DNA of 64,000 nucleotides from Algisphaera sp039180025. Its GTDB lineage: Bacteria > Planctomycetota > Phycisphaerae > Phycisphaerales > Phycisphaeraceae. The translations under genes and the position numbers were made by a program. The notes under the pieces are model-generated. The model was not told the DNA's origin. It ran no database searches and saw only the letters and a list, made by a program, of their open reading frames with translations. Shown piece after piece: positions 45,610-54,433 of the stretch. Each line of letters starts with the position of its first letter. The first letter of the stretch is position 1. The stretch covers positions 48,164-112,163 of the forward strand of contig JBCDDZ010000005.1 in assembly GCA_039180025.1 (NCBI GenBank), written 5' to 3'.

Positions 45610-46461
45610 CTAACCATGCTGATCGGGCGGCGGCGGCGGCGGGAGGTATCGGCGGAGCAGAACGTCGTGGATCGCGGCCCCCGCGACGCCGCCCACCAGC
45701 GGGCCCAGCACATAAACGGTGAAAAACCCGCCCCGCGGCCCGGGGATCGCGATCTCGCCCCACCCGGCCATAAACGCAAACAGCCGGGGACCGAAATCGC
45801 GGGCGGGGTTCAGGCCCGCCTGCGTTAAAACCGCGAGGACGCAAATGATCGCGGACACCACCAGCCCGATCGGCAACGCGACCGCCCGCGACCCCGGGGC
45901 GCTGCGATTTTTCGGCTCAATCAAGACGAAAATGAACAGGACCAGGAGCCCGGTCCCCACCGCCTCGGCGGCGAACGCCTGCCACACGCTCAGCAGTTCA
46001 AACGCCGCCGTGTCGGTCCCCGCGACCGCCGGGTTCGGGAAATATTCCCCGTACGCCCGGGCGGAAAGCTGGCTGCCCGGCTCGCCGCGGGCCAGGCCCT
46101 GGTCGGCCTCGAACCGGGCGATCCATCTATAAAACAACCCGTAGAGCAGCGCCGCCGCGGCAAACGCCCCGGCGGTCTGGCTGACCACATAAGGGAAAAC
46201 TTTTTTCCAACTGAACCCGCGAAACACCGCGAATGCCAGGGTCACCGCGGGGTTCAGGTGTGCCCCGCTGATCGCGGCGGTGGCGTAAATTGCCAGGCCC
46301 ACGCCCACCCCCCAGGCCAGCGCGATCTGCCCCTGCCCGCTGAAGACCCCGGCAAAGACCTCGACGTGGACGACACCGATACCGAAAAAGACCAGCAGGA
46401 ACGTGCCGACCGCCTCGGCGATCATCAGACCGATCAACTTGGGTTCGCCGTCGCGCATCAT
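45610..46461 (-). CDS. Aquaglyceroporin (MIP family), AqpS-like
   Basis: A 283-residue major intrinsic protein with six membrane helices and two half-helices. The NPA boxes are at 70-72 (GAHLNPAVTLA) and 218-220 (GLNPARDFGPR); the Asp after the second NPA (D222) marks the glycerol-conducting GlpF branch. The C-terminus has a proline run. Located 53 bases before arsM on the same strand, it may pass arsenite or methylated arsenicals, as AqpS does in Sinorhizobium. A glycerol or urea channel is the alternative. The start is ATG at 46461 or the next ATG at 46458. Confidence 0.9.
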   Translation of the reverse strand: MMRDGEPKLIGLMIAEAVGTFLLVFFGIGVVHVEVFAGVFSGQGQIALAWGVGVGLAIYATAAISGAHLNPAVTLAFAVFRGFSWKKVFPYVVSQTAGAFAAAALLYGLFYRWIARFEADQGLARGEPGSQLSARAYGEYFPNPAVAGTDTAAFELLSVWQAFAAEAVGTGLLVLFIFVLIEPKNRSAPGSRAVALPIGLVVSAIICVLAVLTQAGLNPARDFGPRLFAFMAGWGEIAIPGPRGGFFTVYVLGPLVGGVAGAAIHDVLLRRYLPPPPPPDQHG

Positions 46462-46677
46462 CGGGCAAAAGAATGACAGATTTTCGCCTTGCTCGCTAGG
46501 ACGTCACGGCACGCCGTTGCCGCGACGGATCCACCCGCTCGCTCCCGGCCCGGCGGGCCATCCGGCGGCTCCGGTGTGGTGCCACCCCCACGGACGTCGG
46601 CCGCGGCGGACGGACGGGGCACAACCGAAGTCGGGGCATACTCTTGACGCAGTGTGCCGGTCCGCCCGGCGTCGGCG

Positions 46678-47589
46678 TCAAACCCCCAGGTCGAGCATGC
46701 CGGCGTATTCCGCCGTGCGCAGCTCCAGGTCGGACCGGCCGATTTCCATCAGACGCCCGAGGCTGAACGACTCGATGTTGTAGCTCGCAACCACGGTGCC
46801 GGCGGCCATCGCTTTTTTGAGGTTGCCCAGCGACGTTCGGCCGTGGGTCTTGGCGAGGTGCCCCATCATCCCGCCGCCAAAGGTGTCGCCCGCGCCGGTG
46901 GGGTCGATCACCTCCCGCGCGGGGTATGCCGGCAGCGACACCGCCCCCTCGGCGTGAAGCAGGAACGCCCCGTGCTCCCCCCGCTTAATCACGACGAACT
47001 CTGGGCCCAGCGCGAGCACCGCCTCGCCGGCCCGGACGATGTTGGTTTCGCCCGTCAGCTCGGCGGCCTCGCTGTCGTTGAGCACCAGCCCGTTGATCCG
47101 TTTCAGCAGCGACAGCAGCGCGTCTTTTTCCTGTGCGATCCAGAGGTCCATCGTGTCCGCCACCACCAACTTGGCATCGGGGAGCTGATCGAGCAGCGCC
47201 GCCTGGCCCGCGGGGTGCGCGTTAGCGAGGAAAACATATCGGCTGTCACGGTATGCTTCGGGCACCGGGGGCAGACCCTCCGCCAAGACGTTCAGGTCGA
47301 CGCTCAGCGTCTCCCGGTCGTTCATGTTTTCGAGGTACCGGCCGGTCCACCGGAACGTTTTTGAGCCTTGCCGCTTTTCCAGCCCCGTCAGGTCGATATC
47401 GAAATGACGAAACGGCTTTTCGAGTTCGTCCGGGAAGTCGTCGCCGACCGCGCCGACCAGGCGGACCGGGCCGGAAAAACTCGCCGCGGCGACAAAATAG
47501 ATCGCGCTGCCGCCGAGCACGTCGGGGGCTTGGCCGGTCGGGGTGTGGATGGTGTCGATGCCAATGCTTCCGGTGACGATGAGGCTCAT
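46678..47589 (-). CDS. PfkB-family sugar or nucleoside kinase
   Basis: A 303-residue ribokinase-fold kinase. The N-terminal VLGGSAIYFVAAASF stretch and the C-terminal signature DPTGAGDTFGGG with the catalytic Asp are typical of PfkB proteins; LVVADTMDLWI and NDSEAAELTGE are standard family stretches. It has the SLIVTGSIGIDTI opening seen in adenosine/ribokinase-like members. The sugar or nucleoside substrate cannot be told. The start at 47589 is chosen over a frame from 47634 because the family sequence begins there. It lies alone between the aquaporin and EVE genes. Confidence 0.88.
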   Translation of the reverse strand: MSLIVTGSIGIDTIHTPTGQAPDVLGGSAIYFVAAASFSGPVRLVGAVGDDFPDELEKPFRHFDIDLTGLEKRQGSKTFRWTGRYLENMNDRETLSVDLNVLAEGLPPVPEAYRDSRYVFLANAHPAGQAALLDQLPDAKLVVADTMDLWIAQEKDALLSLLKRINGLVLNDSEAAELTGETNIVRAGEAVLALGPEFVVIKRGEHGAFLLHAEGAVSLPAYPAREVIDPTGAGDTFGGGMMGHLAKTHGRTSLGNLKKAMAAGTVVASYNIESFSLGRLMEIGRSDLELRTAEYAGMLDLGV

Positions 47590-47645
47590 GAAAATTCCGG
47601 GAGTTGGGGTTGCAGGGCCAAGAACAGGAGGCAAGGGTTTCAGGG

Positions 47646-47694
47646 GCCTTCGGGGTGCAGGGGCAGAGCCCCCGCCGCTCGCCGCGCAGGCGAT
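47646..47694. repeat. Intergenic palindromic repeat, copy 1
   Basis: A GC-rich 49-base element, beginning GCCTTCGGGGTGCAG and ending CGCTCGCCGCGCAGG, with an internal GGGGC-AGA-GCCCC hairpin. It is nearly identical to the element at 49881-49929. Such elements resemble REP sequences and lie only in intergenic space. Confidence 0.7.
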
Positions 47695-47709
47695 TACTTT
47701 AAAAACGAC

Positions 47710-48132
47710 TTAGATCTTGAACTTCCCCATCTTGCAGATCACCTTCCATTCCGACGCAGTAACGGGCTGGACACTCAACCGTGAATTGTTGACCAGCACC
47801 ATGCCTTCGAGCTTCGACTCTTTCTTGATCTCGTCCAGCGACACCGGGTCGGGCACCGGCCCCACGGCTTTAAGCGTGACCATACCAAAGCCCTTGCCGG
47901 TGGTGTCGGTCGGGTCGGGCTCGTGTTCCTTAACGACTTCGACGACCCCGACGATGGTGCGGGCTTTGACCGAATGATAAAAAAAGCCGCGGTCGCCTTT
48001 CTTCATCAGCTTCATGTTGTTGTTGGCCTGATAATTGCGGACGCCGTCCCACTCGGTGGTCTGCTTCGGGGCGTTCATCTGGTCGTCCCACGACCAGTTG
48101 CCGGGTTCGGATTTGTAGAGCCAGTATTGCAT
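47710..48132 (-). CDS. EVE-domain protein
   Basis: A 140-residue EVE-domain protein (thymocyte nuclear protein 1 family, PUA-like fold). Diagnostic stretches are the N-terminal YWLYKSEPGNWSWDD, WDGVRNYQANNNMK, KKGDRGFFYHS, and the C-terminal VQPVTASEWKVIC. The aromatic pocket in this fold reads modified bases in DNA or RNA, or modified tRNA. Length is standard. No partner gene is nearby; it lies between the PfkB kinase and gltX, all leftward. Confidence 0.94.
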   Translation of the reverse strand: MQYWLYKSEPGNWSWDDQMNAPKQTTEWDGVRNYQANNNMKLMKKGDRGFFYHSVKARTIVGVVEVVKEHEPDPTDTTGKGFGMVTLKAVGPVPDPVSLDEIKKESKLEGMVLVNNSRLSVQPVTASEWKVICKMGKFKI

Positions 48133-48215
48133 GAGCTTTTCATTTCCTTACAAAGCCGCGGATGATATCCGCGATTTTCTCGGTTCCATCAAGACTGCCG
48201 ATGGCATCTGCGGCT

Positions 48216-49748
48216 TTATGGTGTGATCGCCGCGAGACAGGCGTCGATACGGGTCAGGGTTTCCTCTCGCCCCAGGATTTCCAGCGTCGGCCCGATCTCC
48301 GGCGACACCGCGTTGCCCGTCAACGCCACCCGCAACGGCTGGGCGACACCGCCCATGTTCTTCAGCCCGAGTGTTTGCCAGAGCCCGTCCAGAGCCGCGT
48401 GGATCACCCCCGCATCCCACGCCGGCAACGACGCCAGGGTCTCGCGCACCTTCGCCAACGCCGCCAACCCCTCGCCCTCGTTCTTCGTCAGGTTCTTTTT
48501 CACCGCCTTGGGCACGTACTCGGTCGGTGCTTCGACGAAGAATTTGCCCAACTCGGCCGGGTCACTGAGCGTCTTGCTGCGTTCTTTGTACGCCATGGCG
48601 AAGACGCCGAAGCCTTCTCCCAACTTCTCAACGTAATTCGGAAAGTATGTATCGAAGTGGGCTTTGAGCGTTTCGATCCACGTTGCCGGGGGCATCTGCA
48701 GGAACGTGTCCTGGCTGAACGCGGCGAGTTTCTCGCGGTCGAACTTGGAATTGGACTTGCCGATGCGGTCGAAGTCGAAGTGCTCGCAGAGGTAGTCGAG
48801 ATCGAAGCGTTCGAGATCGTTGCCGGGATTCCAGCCGAGCAGGGCGAGGTAGTTCAGCAAGACCGCGGGGGTGTAGCCGGTGCGGCGGAAGTCGGCGACT
48901 TCGATCTCCGGAGGACTTAGCCCGACTAGCCGAGCTATTTCGGCCACGACATCTTGAATCGCTTCCGCGGTTAATTCGTCGAGACACAATTGGTCTTTAA
49001 TCAAATCAAACGGTTCTGGTAAATCGGCGGATCGCTTTGAGGCAAAATCCAGCGCGGAGAGATTATTTTTTTGAAGTTGGGTTTTCAGTTCGTTTGCCAC
49101 AAACTTGCCCTTATCCCGCTTCGACATCTTCGACCCGTCGGGGTTCATGATGCTCGGCGTATGGCACCAGACGGGGCGGAACTCGCCGAGGGCGTCGTAC
49201 AACGCGGCGTGTTTGGTGGTGTTGGATAAATGTTCCTGCCCGCGGATGACGTGGGTCACGTTCATGTCGGCGTCGTCCACAACCACCGCCAGGTGGAACG
49301 TGGGAAAGCCGTCCGCCTTCTGAATCACGAAGTCTTCGAGGTCTTTGGCTTCGACGGCGATGTGGCCGTAGACCGCGTCGTCGAACGCAATATCACGGTC
49401 CATACGGAAACGGACCGCGCCGTCGTCTTCGTAGGTGTGGCCCGCGGCTTTGAGCTTGTCGAGGGCGGCTCGGTAGAGGTCCAGCCGTTCGGATTGCCGG
49501 GGGATGCCTCCGGGGGCGTCGTGGTTGTCGCCGCGGAGCCCGAGCCACTCGAGGTCGCGGAGGATGTTCTGCTCGGCCTGCTTCGACGACCGCTTCTGGT
49601 CGGTGTCTTCGAACCGCAGCAAAAATTGGCCGTCGTGTCGCTTGGCGTAGGCCCAGGCAAACAGCGCGGTACGGGCACCGCCGATGTGGAGTTCGCCGGT
49701 GGGCGACGGGGCAAACCGGGTGATGACTTGTGCGGGCTGGTCGGTCAT
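48216..49748 (-). CDS. gltX: Glutamyl-tRNA synthetase
   Basis: A 510-residue class Ib aminoacyl-tRNA synthetase. The HIGH motif is in APSPTGELHIGGART, and the KMSKR motif in DGSKMSKRDKG. The all-helical C-terminal anticodon-binding domain follows. Size is normal for bacterial GltX. It is divergent from glnS, 250 bases away, so the two glutamate-family synthetases may share control sequences. Since GlnS is present, this GltX is probably discriminating, charging only tRNA-Glu. Confidence 0.97.
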   Translation of the reverse strand: MTDQPAQVITRFAPSPTGELHIGGARTALFAWAYAKRHDGQFLLRFEDTDQKRSSKQAEQNILRDLEWLGLRGDNHDAPGGIPRQSERLDLYRAALDKLKAAGHTYEDDGAVRFRMDRDIAFDDAVYGHIAVEAKDLEDFVIQKADGFPTFHLAVVVDDADMNVTHVIRGQEHLSNTTKHAALYDALGEFRPVWCHTPSIMNPDGSKMSKRDKGKFVANELKTQLQKNNLSALDFASKRSADLPEPFDLIKDQLCLDELTAEAIQDVVAEIARLVGLSPPEIEVADFRRTGYTPAVLLNYLALLGWNPGNDLERFDLDYLCEHFDFDRIGKSNSKFDREKLAAFSQDTFLQMPPATWIETLKAHFDTYFPNYVEKLGEGFGVFAMAYKERSKTLSDPAELGKFFVEAPTEYVPKAVKKNLTKNEGEGLAALAKVRETLASLPAWDAGVIHAALDGLWQTLGLKNMGGVAQPLRVALTGNAVSPEIGPTLEILGREETLTRIDACLAAITP

Positions 49749-49880
49749 GGGGTGACGGATTGTAGTGAGAATTTCAGTTGGTGGAGGTGGTTGATTGGCG
49801 ATCGCCTGCGCGGCGGGCGGTCAGGGCGTGGCCCCGACACCCCAAAGGCAGCAAGGCCGCTTCGACCACGGACTCAACGC

Positions 49881-49929
49881 GCCTTCGGGGTGCTGGGGCA
49901 GCGCCCCTGCCGCTCGCCGCGCAGGTGAT
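49881..49929. repeat. Intergenic palindromic repeat, copy 2
   Basis: GCCTTCGGGGTGCTG, then GGGGC-AGC-GCCCC, then CGCTCGCCGCGCAGG: the second copy of the element at 47646-47694, with only a few differences. It lies in the gap between gltX and glnS, before the glnS start. Confidence 0.7.
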
Positions 49930-49998
49930 CCGTTGCGAAAAATCATCCCCGTTACAATCTGTCTCAAACTAAGCTCAAAACAAGGACCGCTTCTTCTC

Positions 49999-51762
49999 AT
50001 GAGTACGGACGCTCAATCTAATAACGCTGAATCCAAGGATAAATTTTCGCACTTCATCGCGCAGGAGATCGAGGCCGACCTGGCCGCGGGCCGCTACCCC
50101 CACGTCCACACCCGTTTCCCCCCCGAGCCCAACGGCTACCTGCATATCGGCCACGCCAAGGCGATCTGCATCGTCTTTGGCCTAGCCCAGCAGTTCGGCG
50201 GCCGGTGCAACCTCCGCCTGGACGACACCAACCCGGCCAAGGAAGAGCAGGAGTACATCGACTCGATCAAGGAAGACGTCCTATGGCTAGGTTTCGACTG
50301 GGCCAACCTGTGTCACGCCTCGGATTACTTCGACCAGCTTTACGACTGGGCGGTCGCCCTGATCAAAGCGGGTCACGCCTACGTCGACGACCAGACCGCC
50401 GAGCAGATCCGCGAGCACCGCGGCACGCTGACCCGCCCCGGCACGCCCTCGCCGTTCCGCGACCGGCCCCCGAAAGAATCGCTCGACCTGCTGAAACGCA
50501 TGAAACAAGGCGAATTCGACGAGGGCTCCCGCGTCCTAAGAGCAAAGATCGATATGGCCTCGCCCAACATCGTGATGCGCGACCCGGCGATGTACCGCAT
50601 CCTCAAACAGCCGCACCCCCGCACCGGCGAGGCCTGGTGCATCTACCCCATGTATGACTGGGCCCACGGCCAGTCGGACTGGATCGAGGGGATCACTCAC
50701 TCGCTCTGCTCGCTGGAATTCAAAAACAACCGCGAACTGTACAACTGGTTTATTGAACGGATCACCGAGGCCGCGCCCCCGGAACTCCTCCCGGGTAATG
50801 GCGGAGAAAAATTCCCGGGGCCACGTCAGATCGAATTCGCCCGCGGCAACATCACGCACCTGATCACCTCGAAACGCAAGCTGATGCAACTCATTTCCGG
50901 GGGGCACGTCAGCGGCTGGGACGACCCGCGGATGCCGACGCTGCGCGGGATGCGGCGGCGGGGGTACACGCCCGAGGCGATCGTCCGCTTCTGGACCGAG
51001 GCCGGCGTGGCAAAGCGCGAAAACAACCTCGAGTTCGCCAAGCTGGAGAACGTGCTCCGGGCCGACCTGAACGCGAAGGCCCAGCGACGGATGGCCGTGC
51101 TCGATCCGATCCGGGTCACTATCACCAACCTCGCCGACGACCATCTCGAATGGTTCGACGCCCAGAACAACCCGGAGGACGAGGCCGACGGCACGCGGAA
51201 AGTGCCGTTCAGCAAGCACCTCTACATCGAACGCAGCGATTACATGCCCCACGCGAACCGCAAATTCTTTCGCCTGACCGAGGGGCGTGAGGTTCGGCTG
51301 CGGTGGGCCTACTGGATCCAATGCAACGAGGCGATCACGGACGACGCGGGGAACGTCGTGGAACTCAAGTGCACCTACGACCCCGAAACCCGCGGCGGCG
51401 AGAGCCCGCCGCCCGACGCCCAGGGCAACGTCCGCAAGGTCAAAGGAACGATCCACTGGGTCAGCGTCGAGCAGGCGGCGGACGTAGAGGTCCGGCTGTA
51501 CGAACACCTGTTCGCGGACGCGGACCCCGAACGCCCCGATGCCGACGGCCAGTGGCGGGCGAACGTGAACCCCGACTCGCTGAGGGTGGTCGCCGCGAAG
51601 GCCGAGCCCGCCCTCTTGGACGATCCGCCCGGGGCCCCGCTCCAGTTCGAGCGTCAGGCCTACTTCGTACGCGACCCCGCGGACTCCGATGCGGGCCTGC
51701 CGGTATTCAACCGCACGGTGACGCTGCGGGACACGTGGGCCAAAGTCCAAAAGAAAAGCTGA
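49999..51762 (+). CDS. glnS: Glutaminyl-tRNA synthetase
   Basis: A 587-residue class Ib synthetase. The HIGH motif is in FPPEPNGYLHIGHAKAI and the KMSKS-like motif is ITSKRKL; DDTNPAKEEQEY, QLEFARGN-type and GWDDPRMPTLRGMRRRGY stretches are typical of GlnRS. The two-barrel anticodon-binding domain is complete. The ATG at 49999 is chosen since upstream in-frame sequence overlaps the intergenic repeat. GlnS shows that Gln-tRNA is made directly, in contrast to many bacteria that use GatCAB. Confidence 0.97.
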   Translation: MSTDAQSNNAESKDKFSHFIAQEIEADLAAGRYPHVHTRFPPEPNGYLHIGHAKAICIVFGLAQQFGGRCNLRLDDTNPAKEEQEYIDSIKEDVLWLGFDWANLCHASDYFDQLYDWAVALIKAGHAYVDDQTAEQIREHRGTLTRPGTPSPFRDRPPKESLDLLKRMKQGEFDEGSRVLRAKIDMASPNIVMRDPAMYRILKQPHPRTGEAWCIYPMYDWAHGQSDWIEGITHSLCSLEFKNNRELYNWFIERITEAAPPELLPGNGGEKFPGPRQIEFARGNITHLITSKRKLMQLISGGHVSGWDDPRMPTLRGMRRRGYTPEAIVRFWTEAGVAKRENNLEFAKLENVLRADLNAKAQRRMAVLDPIRVTITNLADDHLEWFDAQNNPEDEADGTRKVPFSKHLYIERSDYMPHANRKFFRLTEGREVRLRWAYWIQCNEAITDDAGNVVELKCTYDPETRGGESPPPDAQGNVRKVKGTIHWVSVEQAADVEVRLYEHLFADADPERPDADGQWRANVNPDSLRVVAAKAEPALLDDPPGAPLQFERQAYFVRDPADSDAGLPVFNRTVTLRDTWAKVQKKS

Positions 51763-51833
51763 GGGCACGAAACTCCGGGCCCGCACCGGCCGATAACCCA
51801 AGGGTGGGCACGACCGGTTACGGAGCTTCGGTG

Positions 51834-52784
51834 ATGATCAGGCGAATCAGCGGGCTGTTACTGTTGACGGGCGCAAGCCTGGTGGGCTGTGACGATCTTG
51901 GCCCCGAGGGATCGCCCGGGGCGGGCCCGGCGGTATCCGTGGTGGCGGGCGAGGCCACCGAATCCGCGCTAACGCAGGAAGACCGGGCGATGCGCGAGCG
52001 GCTGGCGAGCCGGCTCTTGGCCCTGGATTTCTTCAACGAACAGATGTGGCCCCGTCATGAAGCCGAGGCGGGGCTGAGCTGGCTGCGGGCGTCGGCCGCG
52101 GGCTCGGGACTGGAACTGTCCCGCGTGGAAACCGAGCCCACGATGGAACGGCAGGGCGTGGAAATCCGCCCGCTCCAACTAAAAGCCACCGGGGCCTGGC
52201 GGGACGTCGTGGCTTGGCTCAGCGCGGTCGAGGCGTCGCCGCGTCGGTTGGTGCTGCGGGGCGTCGAGCTCAATCAACACGACGGCCACGCGGCGGCAGA
52301 CCTGCGGGTGGCGGTGCTGGTGGATCGGCCCACCGGCCTCGACGCGCTGGCGCAGCAAGACGTCGCGTCGCTCAGCGGCGAGGCCCTGCGGGAAGCGGTG
52401 GCGGGCCTGGAAGCAGAGCTGCGCAGCAAGAGCCGGGCGTTCACGCAGCTTGGGGCCGAGGCATCGTGGTCACGCCCGATCGCCGAGCTCACCGCCCTGA
52501 TGCCCGCCGACGCCAACCCCCTCCGGCTGTCGCTGACCCGCACCGACCAAAGCCGAGCCCAATCGTTTACCGGGCGGTTCACCGTCGCGGTGCCCGACGC
52601 GGGCACCGTCCCGGGCTACGTACGGCGGCTACAACAGCAGCCCGGGTTCGTGACCACCCGGCTGCTCGCCCTGCGTGAGGCCGGGGCGGGGTGGCAGCGG
52701 GCCTCGCTCGCGTTCACCTACCGAGGCCAACCCGCCGCCACGGCCTACCCCCCGGAGGTCGCGGAGGTCGAAACTGGTCGATAG
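51834..52784 (+). CDS. PilO/PilN-like lipoprotein
   Basis: A 316-residue lipoprotein with signal peptide MIRRISGLLLLTGAS and lipobox LVGC. A helical part (about 45-95) leads to a ferredoxin-like fold resembling PilO (LQLKATGAWRDVVAWLSAVEA), followed by a second helix and a PilN-like domain (FTGRFTVAVPDAG, LQQQPGFV). In type IV pilus and type II secretion systems PilN and PilO form the inner-membrane platform, but they have membrane helices, not lipid anchors, and no other pilus genes are here. A GTG 3 bases upstream is an alternative start. Fold assignment is moderate, function unknown. Confidence 0.6.
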   Translation: MIRRISGLLLLTGASLVGCDDLGPEGSPGAGPAVSVVAGEATESALTQEDRAMRERLASRLLALDFFNEQMWPRHEAEAGLSWLRASAAGSGLELSRVETEPTMERQGVEIRPLQLKATGAWRDVVAWLSAVEASPRRLVLRGVELNQHDGHAAADLRVAVLVDRPTGLDALAQQDVASLSGEALREAVAGLEAELRSKSRAFTQLGAEASWSRPIAELTALMPADANPLRLSLTRTDQSRAQSFTGRFTVAVPDAGTVPGYVRRLQQQPGFVTTRLLALREAGAGWQRASLAFTYRGQPAATAYPPEVAEVETGR

Positions 52785-52954
52785 CCGCGGACGGACCTGA
52801 CGAAAAAACCGCGGGCCGTGCCAACCGCGCGGCAAACCACGCCCGCCGCCCCGCCGCCGACCCCACGGACGGCACGGCTTTCTCGACAAACCACGCCGCG
52901 ACCCGCCCTCAGAAAACGCTTGACGTCGCCCCGTTAGTTTGTATTTTGTTTGGT

Positions 52955-54412
52955 ATGCCTGATCATCAGCCCGACGTGCCCGAAGGCGGAGAGCCCGAGT
53001 TTCGTGACGCCCTGCCGCAGGGGCCCGCCCACCGCCGAGGCGCAGGGTTGAATCCGGGGAATCGATTCGAGGCCCACCGGGTCCATGTGCTCGGCGAGGC
53101 CCTGGACCACCAGCAAGCCGAACGCGACGCCGAAGCGGCCGAGGCCCCCCGCGCGGGCCCCAGCGACCGGCGGTCCTCGGTGATCCCCGCAACCCCAAAA
53201 AAAGCATCTTTCCCGGACACCGGCTCGACGCTTGATCCCCAAACGGTCTCGCCGGATACGGCAACCTCTCCGGGCACTTCAAAGCACCCTCCGAAGGGGC
53301 TTCCGAAGCAGACCCCGGGGCGTGCTCCCCGGGGGGTAGCGCTACAGGTGTTGGCGGATCGGACACAGACGATCATCAACCGGGTGCAGCCGACCTCGGA
53401 CGTGCCGTTCGATTGGACGGTCAACCCGTACCGGGGCTGCGAGCACGGGTGCATCTACTGTTTTGCCCGGCCCTACCACGAGTACCTCGGGTTTTCGATG
53501 GGGCTGGACTTTGAAACCAAGATCATGGCGAAGCACGAAGCCCCCGACCTCCTGCGGCGGGAGCTGGCGCATCGGCACTGGCCGGGCGACCCGATCGTCA
53601 TGTCGGCGATCACCGACATCTACCAGCCGGTCGAGAAGAAGCTGCGGATCGCCCGGGGCTGCCTCGAGGTCATGGCCGAGTGTTTCCAGCCGGTGTCCAC
53701 GATGACGAAAAACACGCTCGTGCTCCGGGACCTGGACCTGTGGCAGCGGCTGGGCGAGGTCGGGGCCGGCCGCGTCACGGTCACGCTGGTCACCCTGGAC
53801 GACGAGTTGGCGACCCGGCTCGAGCCCCGGGCGTCGCCGCCGAGCGCACGGCTGCGGATCATCCAAAAGCTGACCGAGGCGGGCGTGCCGGTGAGCGTGA
53901 ATATCGCCCCGGTCATCCCGGGCCTGACCGACGCGGAGGTCCCCCGGCTCCTGGAGGCGGTCGCGGACGCCGGGGCCCGGCGGGTCGCGTGGGTGCTGCT
54001 GCGGCTGCCCCATCAACTCAAAGACCTGTTCCTGGATTGGCTCGGACGCAACGTCCACCCCGACCGGGCCCGGCGGGTGGAATCGCTGATCCGTCAGGCC
54101 CGCGGCGGGAAGCTGTACGACACCGGGCCCCTGGCCAAGCGGGCCGGCCCCCACGACCACGCCGCAAAAGCGGGGGCGGACGATCCGCGCTGCAACGGCG
54201 GGGTCACCCTCGGCACCCGCTCCCGCCGAAGCCTGTCTCCCCCGCGCGGCGGGCACGATCGGCGACGGGGATCCGGGGTCCACGTCGAAAACCTCAAGAC
54301 GGTGTTCGAGGTCTACTGCCGGAAATACGGCCTGAACCGCGACGTCCAGCCCATCGTCTGCAAGCACTTCCGCCGCCCAAACCTCGACGGCCAGATGGGG
54401 CTGTTCGGCTGA
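52955..54412 (+). CDS. PA0069-family radical SAM protein
   Basis: A 485-residue radical SAM protein. The cluster motif is in NPYRGCEHGCIYCFARPYHEYLG, i.e. C-x3-C-x2-C, as in the SplB-like/PA0069 family; SAITDIYQPVEKKLRI and the C-terminal CKHFRRPNLDGQMGLF are also characteristic. The first 130 residues are variable and Pro-rich. The reaction is unknown; relatives include spore photoproduct lyase, a DNA repair enzyme. The start is uncertain, since the conserved part begins only near GVALQVLADRTQTI; 52955 is the first plausible ATG. Confidence 0.88.
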   Translation: MPDHQPDVPEGGEPEFRDALPQGPAHRRGAGLNPGNRFEAHRVHVLGEALDHQQAERDAEAAEAPRAGPSDRRSSVIPATPKKASFPDTGSTLDPQTVSPDTATSPGTSKHPPKGLPKQTPGRAPRGVALQVLADRTQTIINRVQPTSDVPFDWTVNPYRGCEHGCIYCFARPYHEYLGFSMGLDFETKIMAKHEAPDLLRRELAHRHWPGDPIVMSAITDIYQPVEKKLRIARGCLEVMAECFQPVSTMTKNTLVLRDLDLWQRLGEVGAGRVTVTLVTLDDELATRLEPRASPPSARLRIIQKLTEAGVPVSVNIAPVIPGLTDAEVPRLLEAVADAGARRVAWVLLRLPHQLKDLFLDWLGRNVHPDRARRVESLIRQARGGKLYDTGPLAKRAGPHDHAAKAGADDPRCNGGVTLGTRSRRSLSPPRGGHDRRRGSGVHVENLKTVFEVYCRKYGLNRDVQPIVCKHFRRPNLDGQMGLFG

Positions 54413-54433
54413 TCCCGATCGCCGCCGACCGCC

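Noticed and set aside
49795..49998. N-terminal extension of glnS from 49795
   Set aside because: The extension would cross the intergenic palindromic repeat and has no GlnRS similarity.
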